Source of the DNA: Thysanoteuthis rhombus
Taxonomy: Eukaryota > Mollusca > Cephalopoda > Oegopsida > Thysanoteuthidae
Assembly: GCA_963457665.1 (NCBI GenBank)
Contig: OY735215.1
Location: 43,031,825-43,095,824 of the forward strand
DNA length: 64,000 nucleotides
Direction of reading: 5' to 3'
Part shown: one piece after another, positions 25,360 to 39,735 of the stretch
Numbering within the stretch: the first letter of the stretch is position 1
How the letters are laid out: every line of letters begins with the position of its first letter
Program-made: the position numbers and the translations under genes
The notes under the pieces: model-generated
What the model was told of the DNA's origin: nothing
What the model saw: the letters and a program-made list of their open reading frames with translations, nothing else
Databases searched by the model: none

Positions 25360-25650
25360 AAATGAACAAATATCAAATGAGTCAATCTGGATAGTCGCTT
25401 GATAGAGACCTTTATGCAACCAATATCTTTTGACAGCATGCTCAATTGGAAAAAATTGAAAAAAGAATTTACTTATCTTGCCTTTTGCTGGGCAAAAATT
25501 GCAATCTTTCAAAAGAGTGAAAAAAAAAACAAGCAAAGATAAATACTACCGGACACAAACTAAGAAACCAACTTAGCATAAAACTACCTTTCAAATTTGA
25601 CGACCATTAAAACCTTTTTTTTCAACAAGGAATTCAATTTTCAAATGTTC
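25360..25650 (+). mobile_element. Interspersed repeat family A, copy 1
   Basis: Contains the family words 'caatatcttttgacagcatg', 'ggacacaaactaa' and 'cttagcataaaactac'. The later part of the family is missing, apparently cut by the LINE that starts near 25685. Confidence 0.6.
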
Positions 25651-25684
25651 AATTTTCCAGGCCTCTGATTTCATTCGTGCATCT

Positions 25685-26233
25685 TGTAAGAAGAAATAAA
25701 GCGGAGAATCACTCAACGTTGGCAAGCTTTCGGCAGAACCATCTCGTCTTTTATGAACAAGAAAATTCCACTTGTCCCAAAAGGAAATGTATACAACCAA
25801 TGTATCTTACCGATAGTTACATATGGAGCTGAAGCATGAAACTTAACCGAAAGACTAACTCTCAAACTGAGAACAATGCAACGTGCCCATGAGAGAATAA
25901 TGCTCAACCTCACAAGGAGAGATCATTAGACATTACAGTATATTAGAGAACAGACAGGAGTCTGAGACATCATACAAACTATCAGAAAAGTCGAAAAGCA
26001 ATGGTCTGGCATGTTGCACGAATGTCAAACGACTGCTGGATATCAAGTTTCACAACGTGGATCCCCATAGATCAGGTGCAAGGCTGAAGCCGACAGAAAG
26101 TAAAATGGTTTGACGAGCTAAATGAATCTAGAGAGTACTGGCACCACGATGCCCATGATGGAGAGGTCTAGCAAATCTTTGGAGAGGTCTGTATCTAACA
26201 ACTGACGCTAACAAACTGATGATGATGATGATG
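25685..26233 (+). mobile_element. RTE-type LINE 3' end with (TGA)n tail
   Basis: The plus strand encodes, with stops and a frameshift, EEIKRRITQRWQAFGRTISS, then VYNQCILPIVTYGAEA, LTERLTLKLRTMQRAHERIML, and further on WHHDAHDGEV and FGEVCIQQLT. This is the C-terminal region after the reverse transcriptase palm in RTE-type elements, where 'EIKRRI..W.AFG', 'CVLPV.TYGAETW' and 'QRAMER.ML' are typical. It ends in about five TGA units (26217-26233). It is 5' truncated and inactive. It is the best preserved C-terminus in the window. Confidence 0.85.
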
Positions 26234-26501
26234 TACTCATGTTACATTTATTTATGGCTAACAAGACAACATTCAAAACTGAACAAATCTATTTTGGGAA
26301 TTTCGGTTGACAGTTTGCAATGAATAAATAAAAAGAAAAACATGTTATCACTTTGGAATAGGATTTATCTTGCATTGTATGGAAACTTTCAACTACAAAT
26401 AATAGATTCCTAGAGCGGTGCCTCATCCTTCTCTGAGACTAAGAAAGGTAGCAGCAAATGTCTGCTGTTCGAAAATCTCCAAGCATTTGATTAACACTTT
26501 G

Positions 26502-29439
<2,938 letters not shown>

Positions 29440-29650
29440 TCAACTAGTAACTATTCTGTTAAAAGAAGATTCAATACCCACAAGATGCAACCATCTGCGG
29501 ACAGAGACATTCAGGTCGGACGTGGGTAGCAGCTGGAGAAATTGTTTTTGGTCGAAGTGAGACTGGGCAATAAGCCACTCCTGTATTTGCGCTTTTCTTT
29601 CACCTCTTCTCAACAAGAAGGCACTCAGACACCGCATACCTCTACCAATG
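29440..29650 (-). CDS. Possible coding exon, unidentified
   Basis: This minus-strand frame of 65 codons has a soluble, non-repetitive composition (RRGERKAQIQEWLIAQSHFD, then QLLPTSDLNVSVRRWLHLVG) and sits in DNA GC-richer than both flanks. An AG acceptor-like site lies just upstream near 29645, but its pyrimidine tract is poor. Internal 'tggGTATTG' near 29480 is a weak donor candidate. I recognise no family. It could also be a retroelement relic. Confidence 0.25.
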
Positions 29651-30295
29651 CTATATACTAGCTAAAACAATGGATATTCATTAACATAACCACGGCGTAG
29701 GGGACGGTAACAGTGTAAGTTGCGATTTTTTTACAATTTTCGTACCATTGTTTTGATAAATAAGAAATATTCATCGATCTGCCACTAAATGTAATCGATT
29801 CATGTTTTGAACATCGCTGAACCTTACTCTGAATTTTATTGATGTTGATTGAGAACTTTCGGATACATGGGGGAAAACAGATAATTATGCGTGAAATCAT
29901 ATAAACATTGGAGGAAAATTAAAAACCTTTCAAGATAGTGGATGTAATAATTTCTCCTGTTGCTATTGGCCAAGTTTTCTACTAAATATCCATGGAATTC
30001 TTTGAAACTTTTTGGAGGTGATGTATTTGACAGATGGACAGAAGATCGTGAATGAATACATGTATCGCTGCCAATGAAGTATATACATTCATTCATATAT
30101 ATCAGGAGTCTGAATGGCAAAGTGTCTTTGCCTTCAGATGAGATTTGCAAATAAAAATGTATTAAAGTTTATGACAAGCATTTAACCAGACAATTCGTCG
30201 CTGGACACGGCATTTGAGAAGTTGGAGCTGCACAATCTTCTTATGGGCTAGAAAATAGATTCAATAAATAATTGAGTCCAATGAATGAACACTAA
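29651..30295. other. Unassigned; minus-strand open frame 29836-30150
   Basis: A 104-codon minus-strand frame lies at 29836-30150 in AT-rich DNA and resembles no known protein. I treat it as chance. Nothing else is seen. Confidence 0.3.
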
Positions 30296-31200
30296 CATGT
30301 GCGCTGAATGAATAAAGGAAGCATGGGGTGGAAGGGAGGAAGGTGGGAAGTGAAAAAAAAGAAAAACGAATGAGAGAAAGAAGGTAATAAGGTGGTTAGA
30401 GGAAGGGGAAGGAGTGAAAAAAGATGGAAAAGGAATTGAAGATGGAGCGAAAAGAACAAATAATGAAAGAAAGGATGAAAGAAAGATGGGGGAAAGAAAA
30501 GAGTTGGAGGGTTAGAGAGAAGGAAGGAATAAATGATAAAAAGAAGATGAAACAAATAAGGAAGATGAATGGGTAGTGATGAAGAAAGCAGCAACAGGAG
30601 AAAGGAAGAATTGAGAACAAAGAGAAAGAAAGAATGGGAGAAATTAAGGGGAAAAAATACAAAGAAGGCTAGAAGAACGAAGGAAATAAACAAGGAAGAA
30701 AAAACAAAATATCTGAGAAAAAATGCAAGGAAGAAAAAATAAAAGAAAGAAGAATAGATGGAGGTAGAGAAAGATGGACATAAGAATTGAAAGAAGGAAA
30801 TGAATCAAAAATGAAAAATGAGAGGAAAAAAGAAAGAAAAGAAATAAATGAAAGAATGAAAGAAAGAAAAGGTCACAAAAAAGGAATAAAGGAAATAAAA
30901 AAGTAAAGGATAGAAAAAAGAGGGGGTGGGAAGAAAGAATGAAAGAAAGAAAGAAAGAAAGAAAGAACCACAAAAAGAAAGAGGGAAAAGAGAGGAACAA
31001 TTATTGAAGAAAATGAATAGGAAGTGAAAAAGAGAGAGGAGAAGAGTGTGAGAAAATTAACTTTAAGAAGGGCGGGGTTATAAGGAAAAACAAAGGCAAG
31101 GAGGAAAAAGTAAGGAAAAGAACCAAGCAATTTACCAATGAATGAAGGAGGGAGAGAAAGATTGGAGGAAAGAAAAAAGAGAGGGCAACATGAACCTAGC
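30296..31200. repeat. Long polypurine tract (GAAA/GGAA-rich)
   Basis: About 900 bases are made almost entirely of A and G on the plus strand, with only scattered T and C. Units such as GAAA, GGAA and GAATGA recur without a fixed period. Minus-strand frames of 88-133 codons are Phe/Ser/Leu artefacts. The tract is long enough for triplex formation. Confidence 0.9.
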
Positions 31201-31479
31201 TGGGGGAAAGGTTGGGAAGTTTCAAATCGTCCCTTTTGGATAGAGACATAAGAGCCCGATGAATTGTACTTCACCTACTGCATTCCTACTAACATTAGGC
31301 TATTCCTGCGGCCCTTGGATTGGAAATACTGCGCAAAATGTTGCAAAATGGTACTTCAAGTAGCCTCCAGGTCCCCAGATCTCAAGGGGAGGAGAGAAAG
31401 AAACAACAAAAAAGAAAAAATGTTGCTGAATATGAAGGGGGAAACAATCAATAGGAAATTTTGAAGAAAAATGTCAGCA

Positions 31480-31950
31480 GAGAGAACAAAAACTCTATAA
31501 TGAACAAGGAACCAGGTCTGGTTAGTCACTCAATAGAAACCATCGTGTTTTCAACTTCCTTTGACAGCATACCGTGTTGGTGATAGCCAAATAAAACAAG
31601 ATGAACAAATCTGGTTCAATGACTACGGTACTCATCCCGTCTTTTGTTTGAGTAGTAATCACTAAAACTAAGTCTGAATTGAAAAATAACAAATAAGCAT
31701 TCAAAAACTTAGTGAACGAATTAGCATAAATTTACATTGCAAACTGCACCCCTCTAAAAATCTATTCGGGGGTATTTTTTGAAGCAAATTTTTTACACTG
31801 GTCATAATAAGGAATAAATATTCAGTCAACTAGCTCCATTTGTGCTGTCACATACGCACATAGTCAGCCAGCCAGCTAGACCACCATAAAACTGAATAAT
31901 CAGTTTTCATTGATGGTTGACAGATCTGATTGACGGTTTTTTAAAAATAT
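31480..31950 (+). mobile_element. Interspersed repeat family A, copy 2
   Basis: This is the most complete family A copy. In order: 'ggttagtcactcaatagaaac', 'cctttgacagcatacc', 'ttttgtttgag', 'aattagcataaatttacatt', 'cccctctaaaaatctatt', 'cataataaggaataaatatt', 'agccagccagct' and 'tgatggttgacag'. No protein frame. It directly follows the purine tract. Confidence 0.75.
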
Positions 31951-32259
31951 TTCTACCTATTTACTAAGTTTAGTTTGGTCTAAAACAAAAGCTACAAGTG
32001 TAGAGTACTACTTGGTAGGGTCGGAACTCAGAATAGCAGACCGACTACAGTAGACTGCTGATTACTACCACACAGCTTGACGCCTAGAGGTATTTATGAG
32101 GCTTACATTAGTCTTGCGTAAGGGAAGATCTCTGAGGGTGGATTTAACACATTATAGTTATAACGGTATGCGAGACTAGCTCAGTAACACGAATTTTAAA
32201 ATGGATCATTATTCAGTTCAAGCTGACGCGGGGTCACGCGATTGAATCACAAGTGATAA
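31951..32259. other. Unassigned AT-rich sequence
   Basis: Nothing recognised. Confidence 0.4.
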
Positions 32260-32789
32260 CCGAACGAACTAACAACGGCTTATGAGATCGGCCTTTCAGA
32301 GATCTCTTCACAGCATGCTTCCAAAGAGGCCAACGAACACTGGACACAGACACTTTTGTGGCACGACCAAGATCCATTCCCGCTGTTTCAACGGACTTAG
32401 TATCTGCTTGTCACTTGGAAATCCACTCCGGACCGATCCTTTCGAGCTCAATCACTGTAGTTACGATGACTAAAAGCATGCGTTCGGGGAAAGGTTTATG
32501 TTCAAGCGTTGTGCAAGCAGCGGTTGAATTTAACCTATCCCGGCATTGGCTTCAGCTCTGGCTACGGCTTTTGGCAAAGGCTGAATTATAATTGATATGG
32601 AAAATCGCTGGCAACACGTGCAGCGAGGTAGGAAGACAATGTTGATGTGGGAGTGTGGAGAGTGTCGTTCAAATCTGATGCCAAAACGAAAACTATATTC
32701 ATTGCCATTATTCTTCTGTCTGGTCGGAAAGTATCCAGCAATCTCTAAACAATCTAGAACTGATGCAAATGATCAGAGGGAACATTACC
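32260..32789. other. GC-richer block, unidentified
   Basis: This is noticeably GC-richer than its flanks, with overlapping plus-strand open frames at 32282-32473, 32358-32591 and 32597-32854. None has a recognisable domain. It lies immediately before family G copy 1 and may be the 5' part of the same element. Confidence 0.3.
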
Positions 32790-33380
32790 GCGCAATTGTG
32801 AAGAGATACTCTCTCGTGGTGGTACTCGATCTGAAGTCAGGAGCAATTGATTGAATTTGTGAACTGTGCGACCGTAGCATCCACAATGAGCAAGTGAGTT
32901 ATTATTGGCTCCCCAGGTAGTTTGAGTTTTTTTTGGCAAAATATTGCATCACCAAAGTCCGTTGTTCTTCCGTCTCCCCGGTCTAGACTTTGCCCCTTGC
33001 CACTTCTGGCATTTTAAAGAGATTTCAGACCATGGAACCTAACCAATAGATTGACCCTCGAACTGAAAATATATATTAGCTAAAAAGAGCAATCGGAGAC
33101 ATTACAGACTCCATAAGAAAACTCAAATGACAATGGGCTGGTCATATTGCATGAATGTAAGACAAACACTGGACATCACGACTGACGATGTGGATTCACC
33201 GAAATCACATGCAAAACTATGGCCAGCAAGGTATTGGATGGCAACGCGGACTTGACAAGTTTAGAGAGTACTGACTCTGCAACACCCATGGTGTATCCTC
33301 GGGATATAGGATTGACGATGAAGGCGATATCACTGTTGATATTACATGGTTGGATACTTTCCTGACTCACCTGGTACTGA
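32790..33380 (+). mobile_element. Interspersed repeat family G, copy 1, interrupted
   Basis: The first part (32790-33030) shares 'actctctcgtgg', 'tttggcaaaatattgcatcac' and 'cagaccat' with 40835-41250 and 47760-48190. The last part (33325-33380) shares 'gttgatatta(c/a)a' and 'ggatactttcctgac'. Between them lies LINE sequence (33034-33300) absent from the other two copies. Confidence 0.5.
33034..33300 (+). mobile_element. RTE-type LINE C-terminal fragment
   Basis: Reads WNLTNRLTLELK, then DSIRKLK-QWAGHIA, SRLTMWI, and GWQRGLDKFREY in changing frames. These match the 25685-26233 copy (LTERLTLKLRTMQ, DIIQTIRKVEKQWSG, DELNESREYW) and the minus-strand copy at 58.6 kb. Stops and frame changes show it is dead. 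No TGA tail is left. Confidence 0.75.
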
Positions 33381-33415
33381 TTCCTCCCCCCTCTCTTTCT
33401 CAATATCTCTGTCCC

Positions 33416-33418
<3 letters not shown>

Positions 33419-33458
<40 letters not shown>
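33419..33458. repeat. (TA)n microsatellite
   Basis: About 20 TA units. Confidence 0.95.
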
Positions 33459-33460
<2 letters not shown>

Positions 33461-33754
33461 TTGGATGTGTTTATCCGTGCATATTGATCAGCAGATGCAT
33501 TTATACGTACATATGATACGAAAGGTGATTTACAAGTTTATTTCATAAACAAGAATATTTCACAAAAAAATCAATTACACGAAAACACAATTTCTTCCGT
33601 TTCCCCTAAAATAGAACGTTTGAACCTTTAAACATCGATATCACCAAGGACTGTGCTCATAGGGTACATAGACATTCGAAAATACGAAGGGTTAAGTTTA
33701 TATAAGTAAAGAATTCAGAGATGCATGTAAATATACGTAACAATATATAAGTAT

Positions 33755-33793
<39 letters not shown>
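33755..33793. repeat. (GATA)n microsatellite
   Basis: About nine GATA units, about 100 bases upstream of family E copy 3. Confidence 0.9.
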
Positions 33794-33884
33794 TAACAAA
33801 GAGCGAGAAAGATATTCCATAAATTAGCTTAGAAAATATATTAAATTCATAGTTTATATATATAGAGAGAGAGATGGAGAGAGA

Positions 33885-34420
33885 AAATAGTAAAAAGCTT
33901 CACAGTTTTAAACGCTAAACAATAGAAAACTTTTTCAAATTATTTTGAGTCACTTACTTCCCAGTATCTGACAAAGTGATTTGTATAATTTTCTTTCCCT
34001 GTTTTACAAGTACTTAGTTATAACAGTGCAATATGTTAGTTCTCTCTTGTTGGGAATATCAGTTGTTTACCATGAACCATTCGGAGGGTTTTAAAAACAA
34101 AACAAATATTTTAAGATGTCACCTCAGCAGTTTTGATCAAACACCACCCAATTTTCGGCTATTATTTCAATTCATAATTCATGTTATGCGTGTTGTTTGG
34201 TATTTTGTATTGGGTAGTATCATGATGTGTTTTATATGGTTGTTATTTTATGTTACACCACATTTAATCTTTTGAGACAGGGTTCATTTTTGTACTTTCC
34301 CCCAAAGTGTATTTAACAATAAGAGGTCAGCAAGTATAACAACAAATGTGATTTGGTGTTCGTACCACTCCTATTGAGTGTTTGCCCATGTGAATATTTA
34401 ATCTGTTGTGTCGGTTTCGA
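33885..34420 (+). mobile_element. Interspersed repeat family E, copy 3
   Basis: Collinear with 19190-19850 and lacks the LINE insertion present there, so it represents the empty-site arrangement. The start follows a TA/GA-rich run. The 80-codon frame inside (34033-34275) is not conserved in the other copies. Confidence 0.75.
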
Positions 34421-35570
34421 TCTATGACTGCGTTGAAACGAATTTATATCATCTCCAAGAATTCTAATTATACAGAAAAATATCTTCCAGTTGATCATCC
34501 ACCAACGAATTCAACAGAAGAATTTGACAATTTTTTTCTACAAACCTTAAAATCAATTTTTCTGCATCGTATACCATAAAGCTTCCATCAATATTTCTCC
34601 CCCTTTGAATCATCAAATAAAATATCCTTATATACCTGGTTGAAACGAAACCAAATCACTTTCTAGTTGGTAGTAACACCTCAATGGGGCTATTCCATTA
34701 ATATACTTAGATAATTTGTTATTTGGCATCCATTTGTTCTCCCAACCCTCCCAATTATCTATCAGTCAAACAAATGGACTGGAGCCAAATGTTTTTCCTT
34801 TTCCTTAGTTCCAGTCAATACAACGATCTTTTGCTCTGACAATGATAGGATCCCCTACTTTTGGTTATCTTATACCCCTAAGTTGCATTCAAATTGACTT
34901 ATCTTAATATGTATTATTCATTTGTCCTATTTTTTTAATGTCGTTCACATATTCTTTCATTTTCGTTATTATATCATTATAGTCAAGCTAATAACTTCTA
35001 AAGAAATTAGAATTCCTAATTATGGCTTCATTGAATTTTCTAAAATAACTCGATTGACTATTTTACACCTAAAGAATAATTTTCAGTAAAGAACCAATAT
35101 ATCTAAGAGTAGCTCTTGCTGTTCTCAGATATTCCGATAATATAGTTCCGTGAAATATAGAATACTGCTTGTTCTAAAAGGTATTCTCACGATACGGAAC
35201 GGAACAGAATCTCGTTTACGAAACTTTTTCTGGAAAAATGTCACGCTCTCGATTTTGATATCAATATCTAAAAATCGTTGCTTGCATTTTGTTATGCTTA
35301 CACTTTAATTCGAGATCCCTAGGGTATAAACTACCATACAATCTTCTGAATTTTCCTCTATCATTACGAGAACATGTCGCCAATAAAACAGGCAAAACCT
35401 AATCATGAACATGCTAGCTTTACAATAGTTCTAATTAAAGATGACACATTTATATGTAAATAGAAATTTGCCCAGTGAGAGACACGATCAAGTCTCAGAG
35501 GGATATCTTTGATCTGATATTTTATCACCAATTTTAAAGCAACATTACACAGTAAGATGACTAACTAATC
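34421..35570. other. Unassigned AT-rich sequence
   Basis: About 1.1 kb with no open frame of note and no recognised repeat. Confidence 0.4.
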
Positions 35571-35600
35571 TCTCTCACTCTCTCTTTCTCTCTCTCCCCT

Positions 35601-35672
<72 letters not shown>
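35571..35672. repeat. (CT)n(TA)n compound microsatellite
   Basis: CT-rich DNA then about 20 TA units, just upstream of family A copy 3. Confidence 0.95.
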
Positions 35673-35675
<3 letters not shown>

Positions 35676-35699
35676 AGAGAAAAGGGGGTAGAGAGTGAA

Positions 35700-36155
35700 A
35701 AAAATAAATCCAGGTCTTGTTAGTCACTCAATAGAAACAGTAGTGTAACCAATGAGTTTGGGTCAGATGATATGATGGGGATGATCCATTGAAAGTTGGA
35801 TAAGAGGGTGATCGATGAATCATTTATATTTCTCGCATTTTGTTTGAGCTGTGGTCACCAGAATAGTATTCATTCGGATGAGAACAAGCGGATACATAGT
35901 AAGGGATCAATTTAGCTTTAATTTTGAACATTGTATTTAGGGGCAAGATTTCGAAACAACAAAAACTTTCATTTTTTCCAAATTTCAGCAGCAACAGCAG
36001 CCTTTTGAAACACTTTTCCGTGCATACTTTACTCCTGAGACGTATGTAGACAGCCTATTAGCCTGCCAACAAAACAACCAGACCGACTAGAAAACTAAAG
36101 AAACCTATGTTGACAGTTATGGTTGATGGTCTTCAATAGATAGATAACGATAGAT
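35700..36155 (+). mobile_element. Interspersed repeat family A, copy 3
   Basis: Starts 'caggtcttgttagtcactca', then 'gggtgatcgatgaatc', 'tctcgcattttgtttgagct', 'caatttagctttaattt', and ends 'aaacctatgttgacagttat' and 'ggttgatgg'. The end matches copy 4 closely. Confidence 0.75.
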
Positions 36156-36339
36156 TTTAAGTGAACATTCATAAGCGATTCCTACAAAATTAAATTTTGG
36201 AGTCGCTGAAGCATTGGACAGGAAAACTTTATTACTCAAGGATAGTAAGCTATGCCAATAATCAAAGTAGATTATTGTACTTCCGAGTCCGTTTCGTGAT
36301 ATTAAAAGTCGATATTCGGAATAGAGATAAATAAAACAT

Positions 36340-36790
36340 TTTGTTGAAATATTGCTTCTCTTTCTGAGTACATCGGATCAAAGAATTAATTAAAGTACGA
36401 AAAATTTTCACGTGACTTGGGTCATTTGGCAACATGCCATTGTTGGGAGTGATCAATGAATAAGTAACTTCCTCCGCCATCCATTTAGCAGTAATTCCTT
36501 TAAAAAGAAATAGGCTGGACACAAACTAATAAAAATCAGTTCAGCATAATCTCAACTACAAGCCTAGCCCTAACTTCAACACACACACACACACACAAAC
36601 ACACCAGAAACCCTTTACAAGGGTATCTAAAAATGTTTTTACAAGATAGATGTTGAAATTGGTAGTGCCCAAGCTCCATTGGCATGGCCTGTACGTGTGA
36701 TACATGCATAACCAGCCAGCCAGTCGGACTAACTTTAGAACTGATAGAAACCTATGTTGACATCTTTGGTTGATGGTTCCTAATAGCATT
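36340..36790 (+). mobile_element. Interspersed repeat family A, copy 4
   Basis: Contains 'gtgatcaatgaataagtaac', 'ggacacaaactaa', 'gttcagcataatctcaacta', 'ccagccagccagtcggac', 'aaacctatgttgacatcttt' and 'ggttgatgg'. It lies about 200 bases after copy 3 in the same orientation and carries its own small (CA)n run at 36577-36603. Confidence 0.75.
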
Positions 36791-37199
36791 ACGCAAAAAG
36801 AGCAGCTTTAACGTCCGATGATCCGGTTTAGACAATTGTTTCAGACTTCCGGTTCGATTACGTTTGACATAATTCGGTAAAACATTTTTTTTTTTCAATC
36901 TTTTTTCTTGTTTCAGTTAAATGTATTATCTTCCTCTGCACAGATCGATATTGTGTATCGGTCATGAAAATAGGATTAAATCCACGAATCAATCATCTAA
37001 TAGTATTGAAATGTAAATGTTGCATTGTAATGTACCACTGCAAACGATATCTGTATTCATTTATGTCTGTCTAGTCTTTAACAAAATCATCGAATTCCAA
37101 TGAAATTTTGTGGAGAGATGGGCCATGAAAATGTCGATCGAGAAACAAATGTAAATTATGCAGAATAATGTGTCAGCAAAAGTGACTTTGGAGATGAAA
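36791..37199. other. Unassigned AT-rich sequence
   Basis: Nothing recognised. Confidence 0.4.
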
Positions 37200-38400
37200 G
37201 AAACTCCCCAAAGAAGACTGAGAAGATGAAAATTTGATCAAGAAGATGATACTAAGAATGCCAAGAAGAGCAGAAAGAGAATGCTTATTAGAAGAACAGG
37301 AAGAAAATGAATGCTAAGTAAAAAAAACAAAAAAAAAAACAAAAAAAAAACAATTGAGACAAAGAATATGAAGAATGCTAAGAAGAAGATGAATATTAAG
37401 AAGAGGAAGAAAAAGAATGCTAAGGAAAAAACACTTAGAAAAAGAGTTAGAAGAATGCTAAGAAGGAAAGTAAAAAGAATGCTATGAAGGAGAGGAATGG
37501 TGAATATAGACGAATGCAAAAAAGAATACTAAGAAGAAGTTTGATATAGTAGAAGAGGAAAAGATGCTAAAGAAAAGGGGAATGCTAGAAAGAGGGAGAA
37601 GAATGATTGATAAAAGAGAGAGAAGAATGCTCAGAAGAGGAAGAAGAAAAAATGCATGGAGAAAAACTGCTAAAATGTAGAAAAAGAAAAAAAAAGATGA
37701 AAAATTAGAATGCCAGGAAGGGAAAAAAAACAGTGAAGAGAATGTAATGAGGAAGATTGCCAAGAAAAAGCAGCCTAAGAATGAGTGGGGATGAAGAAAA
37801 ATGCTAAAAAGAAAACAAAGTATACAGAGTAAAAAATGGTAGAAACCAAAAAAATAAATGCAAATTATGAAATACTAAGAGAGAGAAGAAAATTGCAGAG
37901 AATAATGCAAAATAGAAGAGAAGAAGATATTAAAGGAAGGCTAAGAAGAAGAGAAAGAAGATGAATGCTTGATAAAAAGGGAGAAGAATACTCAGAAGAA
38001 AAAGGAAGAAGAAAATGATGCTAAGAAGGAAAAGAAAAATGTTAAGAAAAAAAAGAAAAGAATAATGAAAGGAGATGAAGAAGAAGAAGAAGAAGAAGAA
38101 GAAGAAGAAGAAGAAGAAGAAGAAGAAGAAGAAGAAGAAGAAGAAGAAGAAGAAGAAGAAGAAGAAGAACGAAAAGAAAAAAAAAGAACAAAAAAAATAA
38201 GGAAGATAATGCTTAGAGAAGAAAAAAGAATGCAATTAAATTAAAGAATGCAATGAAGAAAAATGCTATGGGGGAGCTGAACGAGAAGAATGTGAAAAAG
38301 AAGGGAAAATACCAAGAAGAGAAAGAAAAACAAAAATGCGATGAAGAGGGAGAAGGAATACTTTGTATGAAAAAAAAGGAGCAAATTCTGAAATAATAAT
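37200..38400. repeat. 1.2-kb polypurine tract with irregular 'gaatgctaagaa' units
   Basis: Nearly all A and G on the plus strand, with a loosely repeated unit 'agaatgctaagaagaa' (for example near 37255, 37370, 37415, 37455). It is an irregular minisatellite. Minus-strand frames are Phe/Leu/Ser artefacts. It contains the pure GAA array at 38077-38169. Confidence 0.9.
38077..38169. repeat. (GAA)31 pure trinucleotide array
   Basis: 31 uninterrupted GAA units, embedded in the longer purine tract. Long GAA arrays form triplexes and are prone to length change in other genomes. Confidence 0.97.
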
Positions 38401-38500
38401 AATCCTTCGAGGATACGTAGATTCAGCTGATGAATGATCGATGTCCATCGCGGATAACGATGAGCAGCAGACATGTGGCTATCTTCACGGCAAAGACCGA

Positions 38501-38503
<3 letters not shown>

Positions 38504-38564
<61 letters not shown>
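38504..38564. repeat. (CT)n microsatellite
   Basis: About 30 CT units. Confidence 0.95.
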
Positions 38565-38568
<4 letters not shown>

Positions 38569-39735
38569 ACAGCATTTGGTCGATGAGAGACTCTGATCTA
38601 TGCGTATATCTTCGCGTGGCTTCACTGTCTGTTGGGTGAACAAGGCCGCATGAAATGCAGAATGGTTCGAATTTGCATAGCCTCATGACTCAACCAGGTC
38701 TCACAGCCTTGCAAATGTCAAGAAGGTATTGACATATACATAGCCTTTTCTTTTCCCTCGGCTAAGATATCTACACAAAGGTCGACAACTCAATGTGCGC
38801 AACGGATACAATAACACGAGGGAAGAAAAACTATTCAGTTTCAAACAGGCTTTTGCCAAGAAAATCTATCTGCTCTAACATGATTGTAATATCTTAATGT
38901 TCATGTGCGTGTGTGATGGTGCAGGGCGCCAAGCAGTTAGCAGCATTCGATAAGACGAGTATCAAACTCTGGTGGAGGCAATTTCTGCTAACTTCATAAT
39001 GATGCCCTTGAGGAAAGCGTGAATACATCCCTCCTCCCAGTTAAATATAAATAACAGGGCAGACTGGGCAATCCAGCTTTGGTTGGCAAATCTTTCCAGG
39101 AGATGGACTGCTCTGAATTGGAATCGGGAAAGTTCAACCGTCGTCCAGCGTCCAGTGACGTGAAAGGCTAGCTATGGATAGGGGACGTGTTCCTGAAATG
39201 TTCTGTTTATAGGGCTCTGATGAAGTTTTAACACGCTTTGGGGGCGGGAATCGTAACATGATGAATGCTAAAAAAAATAACTCCGGCACAACCCCGATGG
39301 TAAAAGCGGCTGAATATCTGTACATGCAGTGGCAAGTGTTATTCTCATCGGTAAAATAATTTTGGATATCCACGATCCATTAGTTCAATGAATATTGAAG
39401 AGTAATATATTCATATTTATCAAACGTTGGTTTACATCCAGTCCGAAATTAAACCGACACAATGGTTTTGATATTCTCATGAGTAGACACTCGATAGAAC
39501 TGAAACAAAAAAAAAACGAGCTATGCCTATTGTAATACTTACTGATCCCACATCGTCAAATACATTTTTGAGGAGTAACATACGCGAATCCTATGTTTCA
39601 AAACGATTGAATAGTGTGTAGTATAAAATAACATCCATGTACAATATATTATGATAATACCCTGTATAAAATAGCAAGATACATGCAGTATAACATGTCC
39701 CTAAAATTAAGAAAATACGTATTTAAATCATAGCA
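38565..39735. other. Unassigned sequence
   Basis: It is somewhat GC-richer than average to about 39330, with no long frame and no recognised repeat. Confidence 0.4.

Noticed and set aside
32220..32260. tRNA-like 'gattgaatcacaag' arm
   Set aside because: It matches the B box only partly, and no paired stems surround it.
37969..38244. Acidic poly-Glu frame resembling a chromatin-protein tail
   Set aside because: It is the direct translation of (GAA)31 and the flanking purine DNA, with no conserved sequence on either side.
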